This document shows, one piece after another, positions 20,176 through 31,683 of a stretch of 64,000 nucleotides of DNA. Under the pieces are notes generated by a model, which searched no databases, was not told the DNA's origin, and was given only the letters and a program-made list of their open reading frames with translations. Origin of the DNA: Anisodus tanguticus (lineage: Eukaryota; Streptophyta; Magnoliopsida; Solanales; Solanaceae); NCBI GenBank assembly GCA_034509755.1, contig CM067543.1, positions 52,756,653 to 52,820,652 of the forward strand, given 5' to 3'. Within the stretch, counting starts at the first letter, position 1, and every line of letters starts with the position of its first letter. Position numbers and translations under genes: made by a program.

Positions 20176-22469
20176 GGGACAAGGTTCACATACTGATACT
20201 GTCCCGGACCAAGTACATGGTCAAATTAACCCTATGACGGGGGGAATTGTAGGCCCTAAATACAATAAACATAGAGATAGGGAAGCAATAGCAAAATTAG
20301 TTGTTGTGGAGGGTTTGCCTTTTTCATTTCCTTCATCTCCCGGTTTTATTATTACATTAGAGATATGTATAATCCTGCTTTTAACGGTTTTCCTAGATCA
20401 ACTGTTAAGAGAGATGTATTTAAATTTGCACATGAATATCAACAGTATTTACGTTATTCATTATATTATTTTAATGGCAAAGTATCTATCACGTCTGATA
20501 TAGGTCGTAGTACTAACAGCCATGATTATTTAACGGTAACTTGTCATTGGATAGATTATAAATGGTCTATGCAAAAACGTATCTTAGCGTATAGATATAT
20601 AGATGATAGGCACACTGGTACTTTTATTGCAGAAAATATTTATCAAGTGTGTCATTATTACGGAATAATTGATAAAATTATGACTATTACATTAGATAAC
20701 GCTTCTTCTAACAATTACGCTATTACAATTTTAAAAAATAGTTTAACTCCATCTTTTTCAGATCATTTTAATATAAAATGTGCGTGTCATATATATAACT
20801 TAATTGTAAAGGATGGTCTATCACTTTTTGAAGACATTCTTAGTAAAATACAATTTGTTATAAACTTTATTTTCAAAAGTAATAGAGTACAACGTAGAAA
20901 AGAATATATAAAAACTTGTCACGATTGTGGACTACCTTATAGAAAAATTCCAGAAGAAGTACCCACTAGGTGGAATTCTTTATACGAGCAACTACTTGTT
21001 GCTTATGACTATAGAAAACCTATAACTTTATTTTTTAACTCTCATAATCAAAATCCAGCTGATATGGTTGTAGATAGTGATTCGGTAAAAATTTCCTAAC
21101 TTATTGTATTTTAGATAAAAAATTTCAAGCAACAAAAGAATTTTCCAGTATATATTATCCTACTATTTCAACTATGTTGTTTTATATAACTCTAATATTT
21201 TTATTACTTAGTGAATATATGAAAAAACCAGCTTATATTGCAGCTATTAAATTTTTTTATCAAAATAAAAAAATATTTTATTCCAATTCCCACTATTTAT
21301 ATTATTGGTGCTGTATTAAATCCGACTATTAAAATAGACGGTACTAAATCACTTATTGAAACTATTTTCGATTGTATAGAAGTACTACCACCTCCAAGTC
21401 CAAAAAATCTAAATCACCCACCACCTATTGAACAAACTAAAGAAGAAGTGTTGTCTAGCGTAGAAGACCAATGCAAAAATAATATATAGATTTTACCAAC
21501 AAGAAAATGCTAGTAACTTACCGGCTTCCATATCATCTTCTTCATCTTCAACACAACCTCACAAAAGACATGTTGTTTCTGCGGCTAGTATTGAAAGCCT
21601 CAGAAATAGAATATGTGGCCGTACCGCTACTAACCAAATTAGCGAGTTGGATATTTTTGTTTTGCAGGGCTTTGTACCGTACCAAGAAGTTATCAATGAA
21701 GATGGACATGAAGACTTGCTGAAATACTGGAGGGGGAATGAGAAGACCTTTCCGACACTTTCATTGATGGCTCAAGATGTTTTGAACATTCAAGCGTCAT
21801 CAACTGCATCTGAAAGCGTTTTTCTGCCGGCATATATCAAATAGGAGACCACAGACACACATTAGCCGGAGACAGCTTGGAAATTGAAGTATTATTCAAA
21901 GATTGGATACGAGCGGAGCGGAGAAGGTGCGGTCAACCGGAGATCAATGAAGAAGAAGACGAAAATTACAACGAAATCTTATCCGAAGGTGGTGGAAGCG
22001 ACATGGATCAATTTGACCAACAAATACCAATTCCAACCGAAGAACCACAGGAAATTATCAAGCAATTAGAACAGGTTTTTTTGAGAATGTAATTTTTTTA
22101 ATTGCAATTTTATTATGTAATTTGCAACTTTTGGACAACACCACAAAGTTGCAATTTAGACAATTGTATTTGTATTACAAAAAAATCATATGTCTATTAA
22201 ATAATATAAGAGACACAAAAACAGCCTTGAGATGTTTTTAGTACACTATCTTTTCTTGTTTATTGAGTTTTTTTTTATACATATGTTATTTAAAAAAAAA
22301 AAGGAAAACCCACCGGAACCCGCCCCGCCCCGACCCGACCCGATTCCGACGGGATTGGGACGGGACTGGAGCAAGTCCTGCCAAACCCGACCCCCCCCCT
22401 CGCCCGTCCCGCCCCGACCCCGCCAAACCCGGCCCGCCAGACCCGAGCCCGGCCCACTGGCCAGTTATA
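20174..22469 (+). mobile_element. hAT1: hAT transposon, 5' truncated
   Basis: Nearly identical to hAT2 from GGGACAAGGTTCACATAC onward. Its right terminal inverted repeat lies at 22450-22469 (reads TATAACTGGCCAGTGGGCCG from the end inward), preceded by a GC-rich CCCGACCCG-type subterminal block. The left end, promoter and first third of the gene are missing. It cannot move without the left end. Confidence 0.85.
20177..22092 (+). pseudogene. hAT1 transposase, N-terminally truncated
   Basis: Ac-type hAT transposase. The open segment ending at 21099 carries the catalytic-core texts ITSDIGRST, KRILAYRYIDDRHTG, TLDNASSNNY, CHIYNLIVKDGL and VPTRWNSLYEQL. After a stop near 21099 and frame changes, the C-terminal dimerisation region follows (DLLKYWRGNEKTFPTLS, IQASSTASESVF). 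A T-run one base shorter than in hAT2 (about 21821) shifts the frame in SESVF, and the frame recovers at 21877 (DWIRAERRRCGQPEINEEED). The BED zinc finger is absent. Confidence 0.9.
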
Positions 22470-22908
22470 GTTTTATTCGAGTAATTTACAATTTACACCC
22501 TTAGCGTATGCGCTTTTCTATGACTTACACCTTAACTTATCTTTTTTTTATAATTTATACCCTAATCTCCTTAATTCTTTACAAAACCATAAAAAGTCAA
22601 TTTTCCAATACTTTACTAAGGGAATACCAGGAAATTACATGAAGAAAAAAAAAGTGATTTAAATTAAATTGAAAGCAATACTGAATACCAGACATTTGCT
22701 CCTTCTCCATTCAAAGGCACACTTTGTCTGTTTACAAGTTTACTCCGCTCCGAATCACATATTATTTCTTTTCGTTTTCTCAAGATCACACTTTGGTGTC
22801 TCTTTAAACCATTCTAGAAAGAGAGAGCTGACACTATATTTTGATAAGAGTCAAAGAAAACGTTGTGTAGTTACTATTTTTGTAATCGGAAATGGCTTCA
22901 CTGAAACT
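22470..22908. other. Intergenic, no recognised feature
   Basis: AT-rich sequence between hAT1 and copia C without protein or repeat signals I recognise. Confidence 0.4.
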
Positions 22909-23197
22909 TGAAACAAAATACAAATAGTCCCTTCATTATTTTCATTACTTGAAAGGCTATATATACAAGTTACAAAATAAGAGAATCTTATTCCTATTCT
23001 ATTCTAAAAACCTTATTCTATACATTTATGGTAAAACACTAATTATAATAATACATTACTAATTATATTACAATATTGCCTAAACTAGGATATTAAATAT
23101 TTACCATAAATTACTTGCTACAAATCTGTCCAAACCGAGGGCAATCCCGAGAGCAATTCCGTGACCAATATACACATTATATTGTGTATATTTAACA
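22909..23197 (-). repeat. 3' LTR of copia C
   Basis: In element orientation it starts TGTTAAATATACACAATA after a GCGGGGTG purine tract and ends near TTTGTTTCA. About 20 bp near its end (TTTTCATTACTTGAAAGGC) are absent from the 5' LTR, so the outer edge is approximate. Confidence 0.75.
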
Positions 23198-23433
23198 CAC
23201 CCCGCAGTCATAACGGGCGGTCTTCGAACGCTGAGACTTTCCCTAAAATCTTCAAAAAGAACCGAGGGAAGACCGTTTGTAAAGATGTCTGCAATCTGAT
23301 ATCTTGACGGGACATGACATACGCGTACCTGACCCCGAGCAACCTTTTCACGGACAAAGTAAATGTCCATCTCGATATGTTTAGTGCGTTGGTGCTGAAC
23401 CGGATTACCCGAAAGGTAAATGGCACTAATATT
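23101..23433 (-). pseudogene. Copia C RNase H C-terminus
   Basis: Minus strand ISAIYLSGNPVQHQRTKHIE, FVREKVARGQVRV, VPSRYQIADIFT and FEDFRESLSV. In copia D a stop follows SLSV. Here that codon is CGA, so the frame runs on into the LTR and stops at 23101-23103. The upstream half of RNase H, with the catalytic residues, is deleted. Confidence 0.85.
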
Positions 23434-24536
23434 ATGTGTGCATCGTAGCCTCAATATCGATCTGAGTGGGGTCTGCTGCATTGTGAGCTTGCGGAGGCTG
23501 AGGCCCAAGAATTCCAGACCTCGGCTGAACAGGGCTGAAACTGCTGGAGCTGGGCGTACTGGGCCAGTGGGCAGTGGGCCGGAGGGGCTCCTAGAAAGCC
23601 CACTGGCCAGTCGCTGGAACTTGCTGTGGAGGTGGGCCGTAGGGCCACTGTCCACTGGTCCAAGCCCACGGTCCAGAGGCCCAAGGCTGAGACCAGTGGG
23701 TCGGTGGCCCACTGTAACCTGGATGGGGTCCATTTCCACTACTTTGGCCACCGTGACTGCCGCCGCATTTGACCTCGTGATTTTTCCCATTATTTTTTCA
23801 GCCATTCTTGTTGCCCGTGTGATCGGTTTTGGTTCGAATTGTTACCAAAATTTTGAGGACTAGGGGAGGAAGTCATCATGACCACGAGACTAGCATTAGT
23901 AGCCGTCTTTTTAGCCAAACCGTCTTCTTCCAAGATAAGCATGGATCGGGCTTGATAGAACCTTGGAAGATGATTACTTTGACAAAGGAGAGTTTCAATG
24001 CCACTATAGGCCTCGGATAGGCCATCAACCATCTGTAAAACCAGACGATCTTCACTAACTGGCGCACCAACGTTGCAGAGTTGGTCTGCCAATTCCTTCA
24101 ACCTTTTGCAATATGCTGAAACATTCGGGAAATTTTCCATGTTGACGTGGGAAAAATCCTGTTCAAGAGTAACATCTCTGGAATTTTTATTATCCTGGAA
24201 TATGTCACGCAGTCTATCCCATGCGGCCATCGCCGTAGCGTCTGGCTCGATAATCGTCTGCAATATGTCGGTGGAGATAGTAAAATATATTCACTGAAGG
24301 ACAGTGGTATCAAGCGTTGTCCATAATTTAGGATCATCCTCGTGTTTAGGCACCTCTGTTTCATCAAGAGCCGTGGGGATGATGTGATGGATGACTTGAT
24401 GCGAACGAGTGTGAGTTTTGAACAACTCGGCCCACGTCGCGTATTGGACGTTTTCTATTTCAAGAATTAACGGGATATGATTCTTGATGTTAGAAACAAC
24501 AAGGGCAGGGTGAAACGTGTTATTTGACGTAGACAT
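23434..24536 (-). pseudogene. Copia C gag
   Basis: Start ATG at 24534-24536 (MSTSNNTFHPALVVSNIKN), then LEIENVQYATWAELFK. A TGA at 24291-24293 replaces an expected Trp codon and the same frame continues (AWDRLRDIFQDNKNS, AYCKRLKELADQLCNVGAPV). After a frame change near 23800 there is a Pro/Gly-rich tail. The tail reaches a stretch that in copia D lies just before the protease, then jumps to RNase H at about 23434. Confidence 0.85.
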
Positions 24537-24675
24537 AACGAAAGAACAAGAGGTGAAAGAGGGATTTGTAAGAGAGATTTTGAGAGCGGAAGATAAAATT
24601 TGGTAAACCCGAGGGGGGGGGGTCTCGCCGAGAGGAAGCACAAAACTTTGTGAGAGAAAAGTTGTGTGACCTAGA

Positions 24676-24687
24676 CTTTTGATACCA
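24676..24687 (-). promoter_or_regulatory. Primer-binding site of copia C
   Basis: TGGTATCAAAAG on the minus strand directly abuts the 5' LTR, a tRNA-Met type site. Confidence 0.8.
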
Positions 24688-24970
24688 TGAAAGAAATAAT
24701 CCCCTTGATTATATATACAAGTTACAAAATAGGAGAATCATATTCCTATTCTATTCTAAAAAAATTATTCTATACATTTATGGTAATACACTAATTATGG
24801 TAATACACTACTAATTATATTACATTATTACCTAAACTAGGATACTAAATATTTACCATAAATTACTTGCTACAAATCTGTCCAAACTGAGGGCAATCCC
24901 GAGAGCAATCCCGTGACCAATATACACAATATACACATGTATATTGTGTGTATATTGTGTATATTTACCA
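24688..24970 (-). repeat. 5' LTR of copia C
   Basis: In element orientation it starts TGGTAAATATACACAATATA, with an AT-rich (TATTGTGTA) array, and ends GATTATTTCTTTCA. It matches the copia C 3' LTR and shares its end with the copia D LTRs. Confidence 0.8.
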
Positions 24971-26289
24971 AATAGGTCTCAAAGTTTCCATTGGATATTC
25001 TAAATTTATTAGCTCATCCAAATCTAATATTTATAAAAAAAAATACTATGAATAATTAAATTTTATCCACCAGCTGGTGTGCGTGTTGTTAAACTTGTGG
25101 TGGTGCTACTCCAACCCATTACACCTTTTCTGATTTATATAAAGTAAAAGCAAATTCAAAATTTCTTTGATTGTGTGAATTATTTTTTATTTCCGTCTTT
25201 GTTTTGCTGGCTTTGTCCATGTATAAAGAAAGAAAACTAGAACTGATCAGTTATGTGTTGGCACAAAGCAAAATTGTTTTTTTAGTTATTGTTATTTTAT
25301 ATTTAAATCCTAACAAATAAAATAATATGTTGTTATCCTATTTTATCCTTGTAAAAAATTGAAAAAGGGGACTATATATGGTTTTCAAAGAATCAAGGAA
25401 ATTAGGGTGCAAATCATTAAAAATGATAGGCTAAGGTGTAAGTCATAAAAGAGTGGATACTTTAAGGCTTCAAATCGCAAATTACTCGTTTTATTCAACG
25501 TAATCGATAAGTTTGTACGACATATGGACAATTTTTCAAACCGTTAAAGGTATAAATTGATGGATTTATTATTTTACAAACACTAATAATTACTCAAAAA
25601 GAAAGCATTTGATGATAATTTCGGCACTTTGTGTAACCAAGATTCCCCACTTTTAATTAACAAGAAAAAGCTAATGAAAAGAAAAGAAAATGGCCAATCC
25701 CATCAAATCCAATCAAGAAAATCATACCAAATGCTAATCATGAAATTAGCTGTTAATGCTAAGGATCATTCCCCTTTTTCTTGGGTTAAAGTCATCATTA
25801 ACCAAGATTTGCTTTGCTGGATTATATATGATCCATCAAGCAAATAAAATAAAGCTAACAAGTTTAAAGAAAAATAGATATTAATTAATTTCTAATTTCG
25901 TTTTAAAATATACTAGCATAAAAAATTGTGCTATTTGCACGGCGGAAAATGAACATGATAGACACATATTATTTTGAATTAACACAAAGAGTACTATGAT
26001 GATATTATTAGTTATTAGTTATTACCCTATGTTTTTTCAAATCTATTTATGCAAGTCGACTAAACGACAATAAACACATTTGAAGCATGTAATTTTTCTT
26101 CAAACGTAATAATTAGCTGAATTGAATGTTAAATCAGTTTGACTAATAATTATTAAAGCCTGTTGATAGTTAAGACTCACCAGCTAATTACTAAGGTTAT
26201 TACTAATTGTGTAACACAAGTTGTAAATTGTCTTGAAACAGAAAAACAGTGTAACAGAAGTCGTAAAGTGCATGGAAAATTAAGTCAAA
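24971..26289. other. Intergenic, no recognised feature
   Basis: AT-rich with no convincing gene. The reading frames at 25629-25847 and 26163-26290 have no recognisable motif. The right end may be the untranslated 3' part of G2, but I could not find its LTR. Confidence 0.4.
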
Positions 26290-26716
26290 TAATGAAAAAG
26301 TCGTTTGGGCATCGAAACATGGAATATCTTATGAATACGCGCCGCGTCTGGATGCTCCAGCTTGTAGGCTACTTCCCCAATGCGTTTGATCATTCGAAAT
26401 GGTCCAAAGTAACGGCGCCTAGCTTAGGGTGCTGGTGGTTACGCACTGTGTTCTGGCACAAAGACCCAATCATCTGGGGAGAAAGTGACCTCAATGCGAT
26501 GCCTGTCCGCAATTTTCTTCATATGAGCCTGAGTTTTGAGCAAACTAATGATTTCATCTCTACCCAACAAACATGCTTCCACCATACGATTGGTAGGCAG
26601 TATTATACTAATATTCTGCCTAGGGCAGCATTGCAACCCATCTGTAAGGAGCGTCAGATATTGCTCGACACACTTGTTCAAGGCCTCTGATTGTTCATCC
26701 GTTTGGAAATGGTATG
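26290..26716 (-). pseudogene. G2 integrase, C-terminal part
   Basis: Minus strand from the copia B junction: FQTDEQSEALNKCVEQYL, which contains the third catalytic acidic residue, then VFVPEHSA. After a stop it continues RRYFGPFRMIKRIGEVAYKL and IHKIFHVSMPKRLF. This is the GPY/F-type module and the end of integrase. No convincing chromodomain follows. Confidence 0.85.
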
Positions 26717-26911
26717 TATTAGCGAATATTGTCGGTATATTTTATAATTATGATAGATATATATTTAAGATAATTTAGGATTCTTATTTTGTTAGGAATC
26801 AACCATTTAAAGTAAATTAGGATTTTTATTATATTAGAATCAACTGATGTACAACTATATATATTATAATTAATTAAAGAAATCCCTAAGGAAAATTATT
26901 CTAATCTTACA
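26717..26911 (+). repeat. 5' LTR of copia B
   Basis: Begins TATTAGCGAATATT and ends TCTAATCTTACA. The first base pair is TA rather than the usual TG in both LTRs. It contains a direct repeat around AGGATTYTTATT...GGAATCAACC. Confidence 0.9.
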
Positions 26912-26924
26912 TGGTATCAAGAGC
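26912..26924 (+). promoter_or_regulatory. Primer-binding site of copia B
   Basis: TGGTATCAAGAGC directly after the 5' LTR, a tRNA-Met type site. Confidence 0.85.
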
Positions 26925-27018
26925 CAAACCCTAATCCTTACTCTTCTCTTTCTCAAAAGCCACCGCCGACCACCACAACTTTCCCTTCATCTCGACCGAC
27001 GGCAACGCTACTACCACC

Positions 27019-27936
27019 ATGGCTCGCCCTACTTCCCCCACAAATTTCGGTTCCTCCACTGGCACTTTTGACAACCCCCCTCAACGATCATCGTCTTCTT
27101 TTCACCCGGCATTCGCCGTTACCAACATCAAGAATTTTATCCATATAATTCTTGACCAAGAAGACTATCAATATGCCATAAGGATAGAACTATTCTACAT
27201 TCATGCATGTGCGTACAATGTGCTATATCACGTTGATGATTTTGTTCCTCGTCCCACCGATGTTGCAGACTCGACATGACATCGCCTTGACGTCATCATC
27301 AAACAGTGGATATACGACACCATCTCAAATGATTTGTTGTGTACTATCATGAAAACAGGTGCTACGACACGTGAACTCTGGGTACGGTTAGAAGAAATTT
27401 TTCAAGATAATAAAAATACTCGGACCGTGTATTTGGAAGAACAATTTAACAATACGCGTCTCGAGAAATTTAACAACATGTACAAATATTGTAAACAACT
27501 GAAACTCATAGCCGACCAACTTTCCAACGTAGGGACATCTGTTTCAGAAACCAAGATGGTACTTCAACGAGTTACCGGTTTACCGAAAGGTGAATACGAT
27601 ACACTTGCGACGATGATTCAATAGGCCGACCCACTACCAAGTTTCAACAAGGCGCGTTCGCAACTTTTGTTGGAAGAAACCCGTCGTACTAAACAGGAGG
27701 AGCACAGTCAGAAGGCATTAGCCATTGAAAGCACACCACCGACGGCATCCCAGCCATCACCGCCAGATCACCAGCAGCAGCAGTCCCGCGATGGCGGACG
27801 TGGCAGCAGAGGTCGTGGTGGCAACCACAAAGGGAAGGGTCGCGGCAAGGGCCAAAGGAACCAACAGCCATGCCCAGCACCTACTCCCTACTTTCAGTGG
27901 GCTGGGCAGCCCCCTTGGCCTAATCCCGGGAACTAG
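27019..27936 (+). pseudogene. Copia B gag
   Basis: Start ATG 27019 (MARPTSPTNFGSSTG). The UBN2-type gag core is spread over three segments of the same protein: NIKNFIHIILDQEDYQYA, then ELWVRLEEIFQDNKNTRTV and KYCKQLKLIADQLSNVGTSV, then LLLEETRRTKQEE. A Gly/Arg/Gln-rich tail has no clear CCHC knuckle. Stops at 27277-27279 and 27622-27624 break it. Confidence 0.9.
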
Positions 27937-27947
27937 GCCTCTCCTGC

Positions 27948-29060
27948 ATGCCCCTACCCAACATCAGGGCCCCAATTCCAGCAAGGTTGGTAGCCATGCT
28001 TATTGGGCTCCGCCCCCGCCAACCGACATGCCCAACAACACACACAACAGGCCCATCTGGTAGCAGCCCACCCGCAAGGCAGCAGTCTGGCCCCACCGAT
28101 TTGGGCCAGGTCTTCGACACCGTAAACCTTCAACAACCCGACGATAATTGGTACATGGACACCGGCGCCACATCTCACCTCACCCGATCGTCAGGTAACT
28201 TATCTCAACTGCTTCGGTTACAGTGTCTTCAATTTATTACTGTCGGTAATGGTCATCGCATTCCAATTGAAGGTTACGGTAACACACATACCAAACATCC
28301 CCACCCGCCTTTCTCCCTAAATCACGTCCTTTACACCCCTAACATCATTAAAAACTTAATATCTATTAGAAAATTCACTCGCAATAATTATGTGTATGTC
28401 GAATTTGACCCTTTTGGTTTTTCTGTGAAGGATCTCAATACTGGGAAAATTCTTACGCGCTGCAATAGTGTGGGAGACCTCTACCCCTTCACTCAATCTT
28501 TCGCTGTCATACCGCAATCACTTCTATCCCTTGCGGCTATCTCTCCATCAACTTGGCACAACAGACTCGGGCACCCCAGAGACCCTGTTTTTAATTTTCT
28601 TAGGACTACTAAATGTATTCAATGTAATAATGGGAAACTTGCCCAACACTGTTTTTCTTGCCCCCTTGGAAAACATACCCGTCTTCCATTTATGTCATCC
28701 AACAGCGTTACTTTTTCTCCTTTTGATATTGTTCATGCTGACTTGTGGACATCTCCGGTTGTTAGCTCTTTGGATCACAAATTTTATCTAGTATTCTTAG
28801 ATGATTTTTCACATTTTGTCTGGATTTACCCACTGAAATTCAAATCTGAAGTTTTTGCCAAGTTCCTTGAATTTCAAAAATTCGTTAAAACACAGTTTGA
28901 AAAATCTATCAAATCTTTCCAATGTGATAACGGACGCGAATTTAATAATTCGGTATTTCACACTTTCTGCTCTAAACAAGGCATGGTTTTCTATTTTCAT
29001 GTCCATATACTTCCTCCCAAAATGGAAAGGCTGAACCCATTATACGAATCATCAATAACA
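27948..29060 (+). pseudogene. Copia B protease and integrase
   Basis: One open stretch. The protease active site DTGATSH (about 28158) is followed by the LISIRKFTRNN region. Next is the integrase zinc finger (WHNRLGHPRD, then CIQCNNGK and CFSCPLGK). The core follows, with Asp in FDIVHADLW and in FQCDNGREF. Near 29015 a one-base change shifts the frame before the third catalytic residue. Confidence 0.9.
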
Positions 29061-29848
29061 TGGTTCGCACCCTTTTATTTCATGTATGTCTTCCACCGCC
29101 TTTTTGGGTTTATGCTGTTAAAATGGTAGAATCCCTCCTTAATATTTTACTCACTAACACTCTTCAAAACAATACCCCCACTGAAGTTCTATACCGTAGG
29201 ATCCCGTCCTATGACCAACTCAGAATTTTTGGTTGCCTATGCTACCCCAATCTAGCCTACACTGCCCCTCATAAATTAGAACCACAAACTACGCCCTGTG
29301 TCTTCGTTGGTCTCGCGTCTAACCATAGGGGTTGCCTGTGCTATGACCTGTCCAATCGTAAAATCATTACCTCTCATCACATCACATTTGACGAGACGTA
29401 TTTTCCATTTCCCAATCTTCAGAAATTTCAAACCACGGACTACACATTTCTTGATGACACAGATCTGTCCCTACCAGTCAAATCAATGTTTCAATTTCCG
29501 TCCACTGTTCACGCGTCAACATCATTGGCGCTGGTAGTCTCGCCTCCACCAACAACCGCCACTGACGTCGTCCGTACAACACAGTGGTCCATGTCTCATT
29601 TTCACAGGGTCGAACAATCACCATCACCACCAAACTCCCGATAGGCTGTCCAGAAACCCTCTCGCTGACACATCTCCGATCCACACACACATCGGAAATC
29701 TGCAACTACTGCCCAGCTCCACCAACTCGCCACCTAACCCACCGACACCGACAACAAATCAGTCACCTCCAACACCCGTCACGGCACCTCCCAGAATCCG
29801 ACATCGATTTCTGAATCTGAAGCCCCGCGGTCACTGCCTACCCATCGT
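29060..29848 (+). pseudogene. Copia B integrase C-terminus and linker
   Basis: MVRTLLFHVCLPPPFWVYA, LLNILLTNTLQNNTPTEVLY, LRIFGCLCYPNLAY and FVGLASNHRGCLCYDLSNRK are the conserved texts after the integrase core. A Pro/Thr-rich linker with stops then leads to reverse transcriptase. Confidence 0.85.
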
Positions 29849-30685
29849 ATGGAAACTCGTGCTCAACACGAGATTTTCAAACCCAAGGTTCACTTTAACA
29901 TCTCCACACAAACCATATCACCCATTCCAAAAAATTCGAAACTAGCCAAACTGGACCCTAATTGGAATGCGGCCATGTACGAGGAGTTTAATGCTTTAAC
30001 CAAGCAGAACACTTGGGATTCGGTACCTAGACCGGACGGTGTGAATGTTATCAGGTGTATGTGGCTATTTCGTCATAAGTACAGAGACAGTGGTGACTTG
30101 GAGCAGTATAAGGCAAGACTAGTTGCTAATGGCACTAATCAGTATGAGGGTATTGATTGTGGTGAGACATTCAGTCCGGTTGTTAAACCGGCCACTATTA
30201 AGACTGTTCTCAGTATTGCTATGGGCATGCATTGGCCGATTCATCAACTTGATGTCAAGAATGCATTTCTTCATGGGGATTTGAAAGAAACTATGTACAT
30301 GCATCAACCCCCTGACTTTGTTCATTCGGCAGTCTCGCAGTTTATATGTCATCTCAGAAAGTCATTGTATGGCTTGAAACAGGCATCCCGCGCTTGGTAT
30401 GATCGTTTTTCCATGTATCTTATGCAGATCGGTTTTATATGTAGCATGTGTGATAACTCTCTCTCTCTCTTCACTTTTCATCGAGGTAGCATCACTGCTT
30501 ATTTGCTATTATATGTGGATGACATTGTTCTTACTGCCTCATCTGACGGTTTGAAGAATGAAATCATTGCTCTACTCAAAACTGAATTTGCTATGACTGA
30601 CTTGGGCAAGTTGAGTTATTTCTTGGGTATATCAGTGACCAGATCTGTAGCTACTATGTTTTTGTGTCAGCGCAAATATGCATAA
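29849..30685 (+). pseudogene. Copia B reverse transcriptase
   Basis: Contains WNAAMYEEFNALTKQNTWD, YKARLVANGTNQYEGIDCGE, LDVKNAFLHGDLKETMYM, SLYGLKQASRAWYDRF and the catalytic box YVDDIVLTAS (YVDD at 30512-30523). This is the best preserved enzymatic block of the element. A stop after FLCQRKYA at 30683-30685 separates it from RNase H. Confidence 0.92.
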
Positions 30686-31482
30686 GAGATAGTGTAACAG
30701 GGCTAAGATGACAAATTGTAAAATTATGTCAACTCCGTTTGACTTGAAATCCAAACTCAGTGCCAATGAGGGTGCGCCAGTTTCTGATCCTACTCTATAT
30801 CGGAGTCTTGCAGGTGCCCTTCGGTATCTTACATTCACTAGGCCTGATATTGCATATGTCGTTCAATAGGTGTGTCTGTTTATGCACAACCCTCGAGAGT
30901 CCCATTTTGCGGCCCTCAAACGTATTATCAGATACGTTAAGGGCACACTAGACTTTGGCCTACATCTCTACCCCATCTGCCCCAACCAAGTTACTCTCCT
31001 ACACGGATAAAGATTGCGCAGGATGCCTAGACACACGTCGCTCCACCTCAGGCTACTGTGTATTTCTTGGGGATAATCTTATTTCATGGTCCGCCAAGCG
31101 GCAGGCCACGCTATCCCGTTCGAGTGCTGAAGCAGAGTATCGCGGAGTTGCTAATGTCGTTGATGAGATCTGTTGGCTCCGAAATCTTCTTTTGGAGCTC
31201 CAGTGTCCACTGCGAAAGACGTATATAGTCTATTGTGACAACATATATGTCATCTATATGTCTCACAATTCGGTTCAACATCAGCGGACTAAGCATATTG
31301 AGATAGATATTCACTTTGTGCGAGAGAAGGTTGCCCTTGGTCAGGTCAAAATATTACACGTGCCTTCATCCTATCAGTATGCAGATATTTTCACAAAGGG
31401 ACTACCGAGACAGCTCTTCACCGACTTCCGATCCAGCCTTAGCGTTCGGCCTCCTCCCGCTCCGACTGAGGGGGAGTATTAG
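30686..31482 (+). pseudogene. Copia B RNase H
   Basis: After a broken link (LRYLTFTRPDIAYV-type text near 30820-30870 in another frame), the open part shows LLSYTDKDCAGCLDTRRSTS, WSAKRQATLSRSSAEAEYR, YCDNIYVIY, HQRTKHIEIDIHFVREKV and ADIFTKGLPRQLFTDF. The frame ends just before the GAGGGGGAG polypurine tract. Confidence 0.9.
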
Positions 31483-31683
31483 CGAATATTCTCCGAATAT
31501 TTACAGTATATTTTGTAATTATGATAGATGTATATTTAACGTAACTTAGGATTGTTATTGTATTAGGAATCAACCATTTAAGGTAAGTTAGGATTCTTAT
31601 TGTATTAGGAATCAACCTCTGTACAACTATATATATTGTGATTAATTAAAGGAATCCCTAAGGGAAATTATTCTAATCTTACG
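31477..31683 (+). repeat. 3' LTR of copia B
   Basis: Starts directly after GACTGAGGGGGAG, matches the 5' LTR, and ends at the GTATG target duplication. The last base is G where the 5' LTR has A. It holds two clear copies of a 42-bp unit (TAGGATT...GGAATCAACC). Confidence 0.9.

Larger units (their letters stand above)
22909..24970 (-). mobile_element. Copia C: internally deleted copia retrotransposon
   Basis: Two LTRs (about 22909-23197 and 24688-24970) enclose 1.5 kb on the minus strand. That interior holds gag and the last part of RNase H only. Protease, integrase and reverse transcriptase are gone. Gag and RNase H texts match copia D closely, so they are one family. A primer-binding site and polypurine tract remain, so the RNA could in principle be mobilised by a full copy. 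No clean target duplication was found; the right flank is AATAG. Confidence 0.85.
26717..31683 (+). mobile_element. Copia B: Ty1/copia retrotransposon
   Basis: LTRs at 26717-26911 and 31477-31683. A perfect 5-bp target duplication GTATG (26712-26716 and 31684-31688) sits inside the G2 integrase. All copia domains are present in order but with several stops and frameshifts. The gag (SSSFHPAFAVTNIKNF) resembles those of copia C and D, so the three belong to one broad lineage. Differences between its two LTRs show it is not very recent. Confidence 0.95.

Noticed and set aside
23420..23863. Plus-strand 147-codon reading frame over copia C
   Set aside because: It is antisense to the Pro-rich gag tail and RNase H of copia C and has no motif.
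27689..28178. Minus-strand reading frames opposite copia B gag
   Set aside because: The plus strand carries recognisable gag and protease text. The minus frames are antisense shadows.
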